Of a stretch of 9,030 nucleotides of DNA, positions 1 to 6,269 are shown piece after piece. A model generated the notes under the pieces. It did not search any database and was not told the DNA's origin. It saw nothing but the letters and a program-made list of their open reading frames with translations. The number at the start of each line of letters is the position of its first letter. Position 1 is the first letter of the stretch. The position numbers and the translations under genes are program-made. Where the stretch lies: the NCBI GenBank assembly GCA_016784705.1, contig JADHUD010000084.1, forward strand, positions 1-9,030, read 5' to 3'. The DNA comes from Spirochaetia bacterium (GTDB taxonomy: Bacteria; Spirochaetota; Spirochaetia; JABMQR01).

Positions 1-3000
1 ATCCTGCACAAATAGATCCGCTGCTTACTCCGGATCGGATTCCGGCTGCCGGAGCCGCACTTCGTTCTAAAGACGAAGGTGTTCAATATACCCTGGGAGA
101 ACTCCTTGAAAAAATTAGAAAGGCTCAGGATGTCCAGATAGTCAGATCAGGATTTCTTGATCCGCTTTTTACCGATGAAAATGAGAAAAAAGAGTGGGAT
201 AAGAAAAAATCTTTATACGCAATTAAGACAGCCGCATTAAGTGATTTTGATGGAAAAAAAGCCTTTCTTGGTATAGATTCCGGTTCCACCACCACAAAAA
301 TTGTATTGACTGATGAGGATGGCAGATTAGGATATACCTACTATTCAACGAACAAAGGTAATCCCGTGGAGACCGTTTTAAAGGGACTGCAGGAGCTTCG
401 CGGACTTATCAGGAGTGAGAACCTCCGGATAGATATTACCCGCTCTTCGGTAACAGGGTATGGAGAAGATTTAATAAAATTTGCCTTCTCTCTGGATGAA
501 GGGCATGTAGAGACACTGGCGCATTTTCGGGGTGCAAGTTTTTTTGAACCGGATGTATCCTTTATCCTCGACATTGGCGGACAGGACATGAAAGCTATCT
601 TTGTGAAGGATCGGATTGTCCATAATATTGAATTGAACGAGTCCTGTTCTTCAGGATCCGGATCGTTTATACAGACCTTCGCAAACTCACTCGGTCTGGG
701 TGTTGAGGAGTTTGCAGAAATGGCATGTCTTGCTAAACACCCCTATGATCTGGGTTCCCGCTGCACGGTGTTCATGAACTCCAAAGTGAAACAGGTGCTG
801 CGTGAGGGAGGGGAGATTGGTGATATTTCAGCCGGACTTGCCTACTCTGTAGTCAGAAACTGTCTAAATAAAGTACTTAAAATAACAGACTCTAATGTTA
901 TGGGTCCCAATATTGTAGTTCAGGGGGGAACCTTCAGAAACCCCGCTGTACTCAGAGCCATGGAACTAATTACCGGAAGAAATGTTATCAGGCCGGACAG
1001 AGCTGAATTAATGGGTGCCTGGGGTGCAGCGCTTCTTGCCAGAGATACCTGCATTCTGGAAACCTCCGAAACTGTGCCCATTAGTACATTTGAGGCGTGG
1101 GATAAAATTGAAAATGCGCTTAATTACACGAGAAAAACAACGGTTTGTCACGGGTGTGAAAACTTATGTGAAGTTACCGTTCTGACATATCCGGACCGTA
1201 TAGGTACAGATGGAAAGCCGGCACGGTTCTATACCGGCAATAAGTGTGAAAAGATATTCAGCAATCAGGCTGCAGGAAGCAGGAAGGGTGAGAATATCGC
1301 TGAATTTAAGCAGAAGCTGCTGTTTGACAGACCTCTGAAAAAGAGTCAGGAAGAGCCCGTTTTACGTATCGGAGTTCCGCGTGTATTAAATATCTGGGAA
1401 GATTTTCCTTTTTGGGCCACGCTGTTAACTGAGGCGGGCTGCGAAGTGGTACTTTCAGATGTCTCGACTGTTACGCTCGTAGAGAAAGGGTATGGAACAG
1501 TTATGTCAGAAAATATCTGTTTCCCGGCGAAGCTTGCAAACGGACACATTCTTAATCTTGCAGAGAAAAAGGTTGATCGTATTTTCTATCCCAAAGTACG
1601 GTATACGAGAAATGAGTTTAAAAATGTCATAAATAAATACAATTGTCCGATTGTTACCGGATATCCTCAGGTTATTGAATCATCTATCAACCCGGAAGAA
1701 AAGTTTGGAATTCCATTTGATTCACCCCCGGTGAGTTTTCACGATATCGGCCTTTTGAAAAAAATCTGTACCGAATATCTGCTCTCCATTGGTACTCCTC
1801 CGGGCAATATTCGTTTGGCATTTAAGCGGGCGATAGCTGCACAGGATGAGTATAAGAGAGCACTTCGGGTAGAATCAGCCCGGATTTACAATAATGCGGT
1901 AAAAGAGAACCGGAAGGTAATACTTCTTCTGGGGAGACCGTATCATATGGATTCTCTGGTGAATATGAAAATTCCTTCGATCATCAGTGACTTGGGATTT
2001 GATGTTTTTACCGAGGATTCAATCCCGAAAACGGCACGGGAGCGGCTTCCAAATGTGCAGGTTCTCACACAGTGGTCATTCCCAAACCGGTTGTTCCACG
2101 CGGCGCACTGGGCCGGCCGGCAGAAGAGTGTTGAAGTTATTCAGATGAACTCCTTCGGCTGCGGTCCGGATGCACTTACCGTTGATGAAGTTAAGTCGAT
2201 TATGAATGAGTATGGAAAAAACCCGACAGTAATTAAGATTGATGAGATGACCAGCCCCGGCTCGGTCAAGCTGCGGCTGCGTTCGCTTATTGAGTCACTT
2301 AAACAGAGAAAAGATACCTATAAATTAGAACTCATTCCCCGCCGGGAAACCAGGATTTTTAAACCAAAAGATAAAGGACTTACGGTTCTGGCGCCCCAGT
2401 TTTCGCCGTTCTATACAGATTTTATTATTGCCGCTTACCGCCACCAGGGATATAAAATTGAGGTTCTTCCCTTAGGAGACCGGGAAAGTATAGAGTTGGG
2501 ACTGCGCTACTCAAATAATGATATCTGTTATCCTGCAACTATTGTAATTGGAGATTTACTGAAGGCTCTGAGAAGCGGGAAGTATGACCTGAATCAGGTG
2601 GCCGTCGGGCTTACTCAGACAGGGGGGCAGTGCAGGGCTTCAAGCTATGTCTCCCTTCTGAAGCGGGCTTTACTGAAAGCCGGATATGATCATATTCCTG
2701 TTGTTACCGCCTCCACAACAACCCGTGGGAAAAAATCACTGAATGAGCAGCCGGGATTTCGCGTACGGACACTTCCTTTTGCTCTCACAGCCCTGTACGG
2801 ACTTATTTTTGGAGATGTGCTTGCAAAACTCTTCTATTATGCATCTGTTCGGGAGATGGAAAAGGGATCTGCAATGATTCTGGTGCAGAAATATATTGAT
2901 TTGGGAAAGGATTTAATTCATCAGAACGGCAGAAAAAAAATGATGCAGCTTATTAACAGAGCGGTAGATGAATTCAATCATCTGCCGATGGAGAAAAAAG

Positions 3001-3593
3001 CTGCCCCTAAAGTTGGTATTGTCGGTGAAATCTATGTCAAATTTAATCCATTCGGGAATCTGTATACCACTGACTGGCTCATTGCCAAAGGTATTCAGCC
3101 GGAAATTCCGCCGCTGATTGATTTTTTCCTTATTCCGCTCATGTCAACGCCGTATAATGCCAGAAAAAATATTGAAAAAGTCAAATATGCGGTAATTCAC
3201 CTGCTTAGCAGAGCAGAAGGATTTGTAGATCGTCTGTTTAGTCAGGTAAATAGTATGTTGAGAGATTTTCATGGAGATATTACTCCTTTTCATCCCATAA
3301 GCAGTATGGCGGCTAAGGCTTCCGGTGTACTGGATCTGATTAATCAGTTTGGTGAGACCTGGCTGCTTGCCGGAGATATAGCGACTTTCGCTGAGCAGGG
3401 AATACATACGGTTGTTTGTCTGCAGCCTTTTGGCTGTATAGCGAATCATGTCATTGCCCGAGGCGTGGAAAAACGTATGAAGACACTCTACCCGGCTCTT
3501 AATCTGCTTTTCCTTGATATGGATTCGGGGATGAGTGAGGTTAATGTGGTCAACCGAATGGAATTTATCGTTGACGGACTGAAAACGAGATAA
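1..3593 (+). CDS. Large acyl-CoA dehydratase activase-related protein (ASKHA activase + DUF2229 + HgdB-like modules), 5' partial
   Basis: The frame is open from the window edge (first full codon at 3), so the N-terminus is missing and 1196 residues are visible; residue numbers here count from codon 3. Residues ~88-345 are a BadF/BadG/BcrA/BcrD-type ATPase domain: phosphate-1 loop GIDSGSTTTK (90-99), phosphate-2 loop DIGGQD (190-195) and an adenosine-side MGAWGAALLA. Cys215 (NESCSSGSG) and Cys254 (SRCTVF) are 39 residues apart, as are Cys127 and Cys166, the [4Fe-4S] ligands of activase HgdC. Next come a CX2CX3C cluster (382, 385, 389) plus Cys415, a DUF2229 module from about 455 (IGVPRVLN, ICFPAKL), and a C-terminal HgdB-like module (DICYPA, GGQCRAS, QPFGCIANH). 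Relatives are often about 1400 residues with a second ASKHA domain at the N-terminus; residues 1-87 look like the linker between the two. Inferred role: ATP-driven low-potential electron transfer in the cytoplasm. The substrate is unknown. The internal TTG at 306 is not a start, because it lies after the phosphate-1 loop. Confidence 0.9.
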   Translation, partial: PAQIDPLLTPDRIPAAGAALRSKDEGVQYTLGELLEKIRKAQDVQIVRSGFLDPLFTDENEKKEWDKKKSLYAIKTAALSDFDGKKAFLGIDSGSTTTKIVLTDEDGRLGYTYYSTNKGNPVETVLKGLQELRGLIRSENLRIDITRSSVTGYGEDLIKFAFSLDEGHVETLAHFRGASFFEPDVSFILDIGGQDMKAIFVKDRIVHNIELNESCSSGSGSFIQTFANSLGLGVEEFAEMACLAKHPYDLGSRCTVFMNSKVKQVLREGGEIGDISAGLAYSVVRNCLNKVLKITDSNVMGPNIVVQGGTFRNPAVLRAMELITGRNVIRPDRAELMGAWGAALLARDTCILETSETVPISTFEAWDKIENALNYTRKTTVCHGCENLCEVTVLTYPDRIGTDGKPARFYTGNKCEKIFSNQAAGSRKGENIAEFKQKLLFDRPLKKSQEEPVLRIGVPRVLNIWEDFPFWATLLTEAGCEVVLSDVSTVTLVEKGYGTVMSENICFPAKLANGHILNLAEKKVDRIFYPKVRYTRNEFKNVINKYNCPIVTGYPQVIESSINPEEKFGIPFDSPPVSFHDIGLLKKICTEYLLSIGTPPGNIRLAFKRAIAAQDEYKRALRVESARIYNNAVKENRKVILLLGRPYHMDSLVNMKIPSIISDLGFDVFTEDSIPKTARERLPNVQVLTQWSFPNRLFHAAHWAGRQKSVEVIQMNSFGCGPDALTVDEVKSIMNEYGKNPTVIKIDEMTSPGSVKLRLRSLIESLKQRKDTYKLELIPRRETRIFKPKDKGLTVLAPQFSPFYTDFIIAAYRHQGYKIEVLPLGDRESIELGLRYSNNDICYPATIVIGDLLKALRSGKYDLNQVAVGLTQTGGQCRASSYVSLLKRALLKAGYDHIPVVTASTTTRGKKSLNEQPGFRVRTLPFALTALYGLIFGDVLAKLFYYASVREMEKGSAMILVQKYIDLGKDLIHQNGRKKMMQLINRAVDEFNHLPMEKKAAPKVGIVGEIYVKFNPFGNLYTTDWLIAKGIQPEIPPLIDFFLIPLMSTPYNARKNIEKVKYAVIHLLSRAEGFVDRLFSQVNSMLRDFHGDITPFHPISSMAAKASGVLDLINQFGETWLLAGDIATFAEQGIHTVVCLQPFGCIANHVIARGVEKRMKTLYPALNLLFLDMDSGMSEVNVVNRMEFIVDGLKTR

Positions 3594-3614
3594 AAAATTA
3601 AGATTTTTTATCTC
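3587..3614. terminator. Probable bidirectional terminator between convergent genes
   Basis: A perfect 11-bp inverted repeat, GAGATAAAAAA (3587-3597) and TTTTTTATCTC (3604-3614), surrounds a 6-nt loop. It overlaps the TAA stop (3591-3593) of the + strand gene and lies 9 bp beyond the stop of the - strand gene. The A-tract and T-tract sit symmetrically, so each strand gives a hairpin with a U-rich 3' arm. Only two pairs per stem are G-C, so it may be a weak terminator. Confidence 0.6.
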
Positions 3615-3622
3615 AAATACAT

Positions 3623-5851
3623 CTAAGGGGTTGTGAGCACCAGGTTTGTGAATTTTTCTGTCACTCTAAACTGATATCCAGGATACTCGTAAATTGGAAT
3701 TCTCGGTTCAATGTATCCGGCAGAGTATCCCCATATACTTTCATATTCCGCAATATTCTCTCCGATCTGTTCTATCTGGCGCAGATACTGTGCGATAGAC
3801 TTGGACTCAATTATGATTATATCCCCCATAGAATCCATTTTGGGACTATGCGGTCTGCTGTGATCCTGTTTGAATGCCAGAATTCTCCTGCCGTCATCGG
3901 TAATCCCGATAGTACGGTAGATATTGCTTTTCCCGACACCGGGAAGGTTGATAGTATTTCTATCGGTTGCCAGAAAAGGAATTACCTCAGCATCTCTGAT
4001 CTCGTTTATCTGCTCTTTCATATCCTCAGCGGTCTTCATGAAACTCCGTATCCTGCTGTAATACTTAGGATCCACCCGGCCGATTGATTTTTCTTCAATC
4101 TGTTCCTGAATAGATCGGGAATTGTTGGCAAAAAAGTAAGAATTTTCCATATATCCCTTAACCGTGAAGGTATAGTAGGGGAGCACCCCAATATCATTCA
4201 GAACCTGCCGCAGTTTGGCAGAGTGACCCCGCCGTGATGCAGAGAGAGTGAATACTTCCTGATTGGTAACTGTCCAACCGGCAGCCAGAAGTTTTTCTAC
4301 TGCTATTTTAGCTTCAGGGGTAACCTCCATTGCCGTAGAGAAGTGAGTTTGGATGATAAATTGACGAATACCGATTTCAGATGCTTTTTCCCGGAATTGT
4401 TTCAGGACAGCAACCCGGCGTTTATTTATTCTTTGAGGAAGATAGATAGGGATTTTAGTTCCCAGTCGAACCCGTACGATTTCAGCATACTTTTCCCCAT
4501 CGTTTCTCAGTCTATTTGCCTCTATTTTTCTCTTCGCCATGTCATATACGGCATCGAGGATATTCTCCAGTGATGATACCGAGCTCATCATGGCATCACC
4601 GCCGGTGATCAGTATGTCTTTCAGTTGTGAGTCGTTTTCAAAATATTTCATAAGATTGTTAAGCTCTGTACCCCAACTGACAGCAGGTCGGAGTTTTTCT
4701 AAATTGAAGTTGAGTCTTCCGTTCTGGAAATCATACATTCTCTGGCAGTAGGCGCATAAACCGCCGCAGGCCCGACCCATAGTAGAGGGGATAAATATTG
4801 CCACATTGGGGTATCGGCGGTGGATATTATGAGATGGAAGAAGCCAGCCTGCTTCATTGGGTTTGCCTGGTTCCACAAGATCCTCTTTTTCCCAAGCCCG
4901 TATTTTCCCGAATTCATCAACCAGTTCAGGTGAATAGAGAACATAGTCCCGTATAACCTGATCTGCGAAACCAGTTCTGCTGCCGGGTATTGTATCAAGA
5001 AGAGATAAAAAGTAAGGAGTTACAAAAAAGGGGATTCCTTTGCTTTCAGCCTTTTTCATAATTTGCATGGTCTCTTTGGAGAGACTGTTATCTAAAAACA
5101 GCTGCAAATCTTCCGGTGTTTTAACTGCATGCTGGAGTTGGAAAAGGTCATTATTCCACCAATGCTCAATTTTTTCCCGTACAATTCTGTCACTCATTTC
5201 AGTGCTGACGGTGAATCTTTTTTTCTGACGATTTCCTGCCTTTTCACTGTCGGCGGGTTTGTGGACAACCTCTTTTATCTCCCTCTTTATCCGGGGAACC
5301 AGAAGCTTAATTATCCGCTTCCGGTTTTTTCTCCGCCGGTTAATAACTTCGCTGTCAAGGCCTGAGGGGTGCCTCTCCATCCATTCCAGTACATCTTTTC
5401 TGCTGGGAATAGTAGGCCGGGTAGTCCCGTTAACCTGGCGTAAAAGATTAAGAAAGTCTTCAAAGAGATCATCAGATCCATGAATATCATTACCCAGAGC
5501 CGCTTCCCGGAGTATGGAGAATGGCCGTGACAGTACCTGTGTATCATTATTGTTAGGATCAGGGAACGACTCGCCCTCATGTTCAAGGTAATCAAGAATT
5601 CTGATAAAAGAGAAATCCCGCCATGAAAGTTTGAAAAATGCTTTTTCTCCCTCTTCGGTGCCATTGTAGTAGGCAAATGCTTTCGGATGCTCCTGAAACT
5701 GGATCAGTATGCGTTCACGAAGCTGTTGTATTCCTTCCTCCACACTAATCTCAGGATTTGTAAGAATATCAGCATAATTAGGGTTCTCGGCCAGCAGAGT
5801 GGAGACGAGCTCCCTCCCGCGGTTGTTTTTATTGTTCATAGTAGCATCCAT
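3623..5851 (-). CDS. KamA-family radical SAM aminomutase-like protein, 742 aa
   Basis: This is a PLP- and SAM-dependent aminomutase homologue of the lysine 2,3-aminomutase (KAM) family. KAM similarity starts near residue 231 (HWWNND). The radical SAM cluster motif CX3CX2C is Cys362, Cys366 and Cys369 in ACGGLCAYCQR. Arg371 falls where KAM Arg134 binds the substrate carboxylate. GGD (417-419) follows in LITGGDAMM, and Lys641 in LPGVGKS is the likely PLP lysine. The two aspartates that hold the lysine side chain in KAM (Asp293, Asp330) appear replaced by Lys565 (FTVKGY) and Asn635 (INLPG). From memory, that matches glutamate 2,3-aminomutase, so it should not be named a lysine aminomutase. Typical KAM is about 415 residues; the excess is a ~230-residue N-terminal part with a very basic stretch at 171-190, plus insertions in the barrel. 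The ATG at 5851 lacks a clear Shine-Dalgarno sequence, as does the ATG four codons later, so the start is uncertain. It appears to be transcribed alone from the promoter at 6113-6141. Confidence 0.87.
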   Translation of the reverse strand: MDATMNNKNNRGRELVSTLLAENPNYADILTNPEISVEEGIQQLRERILIQFQEHPKAFAYYNGTEEGEKAFFKLSWRDFSFIRILDYLEHEGESFPDPNNNDTQVLSRPFSILREAALGNDIHGSDDLFEDFLNLLRQVNGTTRPTIPSRKDVLEWMERHPSGLDSEVINRRRKNRKRIIKLLVPRIKREIKEVVHKPADSEKAGNRQKKRFTVSTEMSDRIVREKIEHWWNNDLFQLQHAVKTPEDLQLFLDNSLSKETMQIMKKAESKGIPFFVTPYFLSLLDTIPGSRTGFADQVIRDYVLYSPELVDEFGKIRAWEKEDLVEPGKPNEAGWLLPSHNIHRRYPNVAIFIPSTMGRACGGLCAYCQRMYDFQNGRLNFNLEKLRPAVSWGTELNNLMKYFENDSQLKDILITGGDAMMSSVSSLENILDAVYDMAKRKIEANRLRNDGEKYAEIVRVRLGTKIPIYLPQRINKRRVAVLKQFREKASEIGIRQFIIQTHFSTAMEVTPEAKIAVEKLLAAGWTVTNQEVFTLSASRRGHSAKLRQVLNDIGVLPYYTFTVKGYMENSYFFANNSRSIQEQIEEKSIGRVDPKYYSRIRSFMKTAEDMKEQINEIRDAEVIPFLATDRNTINLPGVGKSNIYRTIGITDDGRRILAFKQDHSRPHSPKMDSMGDIIIIESKSIAQYLRQIEQIGENIAEYESIWGYSAGYIEPRIPIYEYPGYQFRVTEKFTNLVLTTP

Positions 5852-5966
5852 AAATCTAAAATTGTTGAAAACCGTTTTTTGATGAATGATACCTCTTATT
5901 GTATCAATGCAAAAGCATCAAAGAACTTCACAACGAAGCAAGCACAAAACGATTTTCAAGGTGTGG

Positions 5967-5987
5967 ATTGATCTTCAAAAGACCAAT
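5967..5987 (-). promoter_or_regulatory. Stem-loop in the leader, 9-bp stem with 3-nt loop
   Basis: Read on the - strand, ATTGGTCTT, loop TTG, then AAGATCAAT pair over nine positions with one G-U wobble. The wobble pairs only on the - strand; in the + strand RNA the same position is a C-A mismatch. That fits a structure used in - strand RNA. No U-tract follows, so it is not a simple terminator. Confidence 0.45.
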
Positions 5988-5997
5988 ACGTACAGGA

Positions 5998-6045
5998 TTT
6001 GAAATGGCAAATGACAATCAAATTATAAACGATTATCATTTCAAA
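5998..6045 (-). promoter_or_regulatory. Stem-loop in the leader with two possible pairing registers
   Basis: Outer arms TTTGAAATG (5998-6006) and CATTTCAAA (6037-6045) are perfectly complementary over 9 bp. A second register pairs 6009-6019 with 6031-6041 (11 positions, one of them G-U in the - strand RNA) around an 11-nt AT-rich loop. The choice arises because CATTT occurs twice in the 3' half of the - strand hairpin. The two registers exclude each other in part. Confidence 0.45.
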
Positions 6046-6112
6046 CCCAAGATATGTCCTGAAAGCAGCAGACCAGTAACTCTCTTGGTAGTTAAGGTAA
6101 GCTGTAAAAAGT

Positions 6113-6141
6113 AGTATAGCAAGTTTTTCTCGATTCGGCAA
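6113..6141 (-). promoter_or_regulatory. Sigma70-type promoter for the KamA-like gene
   Basis: On the - strand, -35 TTGCCG (6136-6141; 4 of 6 to TTGACA) is followed by exactly 17 bp and -10 TATACT (6113-6118; 5 of 6). TGC directly before the hexamer gives an extended -10 (TGn). The bases upstream of the -35 are A/T-rich, as in an UP element. Predicted start near 6106, directed at the gene beginning at 5851. A second AT-rich candidate nearer the gene is much poorer. Confidence 0.6.
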
Positions 6142-6162
6142 ACTATTAATGAAAAACTTACT
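6118..6162. repeat. Inverted repeat around the -35 element, possible operator
   Basis: AGCAAGTTTTTC (6118-6129) and GAAAAACTTACT (6151-6162) match as inverted repeats at 11 of 12 positions, with a 9-bp perfect core. One arm is inside the -35/-10 spacer and the other just upstream of the -35. Arm centres are 33 bp apart, about three helical turns, so a dimeric or cooperative regulator could contact one face of the DNA. It could also be a chance feature of AT-rich DNA. Confidence 0.35.
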
Positions 6163-6212
6163 AAAAGTGAGTAGATATTTATTATACACAGAAATAGAGT
6201 GACATCTATGAT

Positions 6213-6241
6213 AGCCGGCAGCACGTTTTGCACAACCGGCT
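6213..6241 (-). other. Second hairpin downstream of purH (AGCCGG/CCGGCT)
   Basis: AGCCGG (6213-6218) and CCGGCT (6236-6241) form a G+C-rich 6-bp stem around 17 nt. It lies immediately beyond the AT-rich hairpin at 6240-6267 and shares two bases with it. No U-tract follows on the - strand. It could stabilise the 3' end of the purine operon mRNA or be part of a factor-dependent termination region. Confidence 0.35.
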
Positions 6242-6267
6242 GAATTTTCAGATCAGATCAAATTCAG
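6240..6267 (-). terminator. Hairpin just after the purH stop, possible operon end
   Basis: CTGAATTT (6240-6247) and AAATTCAG (6260-6267) form an 8-bp perfect stem with a 12-nt loop, starting 2 nt after the purH stop codon. A clear U-tract is lacking, so intrinsic termination is uncertain. The independent promoter for the next gene lies just downstream, which supports the operon ending here. Confidence 0.4.
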
Positions 6268-6269
6268 GA

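Larger units (their letters stand above)
5852..6106 (-). promoter_or_regulatory. Predicted long structured 5' leader of the KamA-like gene
   Basis: If transcription starts about 7 nt after the -10 element at 6113-6118, the mRNA has a leader of about 255 nt before the ATG at 5851. It contains a hairpin at 5998-6045, a second at 5967-5987, and no evident Shine-Dalgarno next to the ATG. I could not match it to a known riboswitch class. It may be a cis-regulatory leader, or it may contain an independent small RNA. Confidence 0.35.
5852..6269. other. AT-rich intergenic region of 418 bp with no convincing gene
   Basis: The gap between the end of purH and the start of the KamA-like gene is visibly more AT-rich than its neighbours. 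Short open frames occur on both strands (such as - strand 5956-6189) but show no recognisable domain and no good ribosome binding site. What it does hold is several inverted repeats and one convincing - strand promoter, listed separately. I see no tRNA-like cloverleaf and no tandem repeat array. Confidence 0.7.

Noticed and set aside
306..308. TTG as start codon of the + strand activase-like gene
   Set aside because: The frame is open back to the window edge and the ATPase phosphate-1 loop is encoded just upstream (270-299), so the real start lies before the window.
341..589. Antisense open frames within the large + strand gene and within the KamA-like gene and purH
   Set aside because: They are shadows of strongly conserved coding sequence in the other frame and show no domain or start signal of their own.
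3623..5851. Calling the radical SAM gene kamA / lysine 2,3-aminomutase
   Set aside because: Both lysine-binding aspartates appear replaced by Lys565 and Asn635, and the protein is far longer than lysine 2,3-aminomutase, so the substrate is not established.
5900..5930. Promoter with TACAAT or TATCAT as -10 close to the KamA-like start
   Set aside because: No acceptable -35 at 16-18 bp; the candidate at 6113-6141 is much better.
5956..6233. Two overlapping short open frames on the - strand in the gap (65 and 77 codons)
   Set aside because: No ribosome binding site or recognisable domain; amino-acid composition looks like translated AT-rich DNA, and the region is better explained by a promoter and hairpins.
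5852..6269. tRNA, CRISPR array or insertion-sequence remnant in the gap
   Set aside because: No cloverleaf, no regularly spaced direct repeats, and no transposase fragment or terminal repeats with a target duplication.
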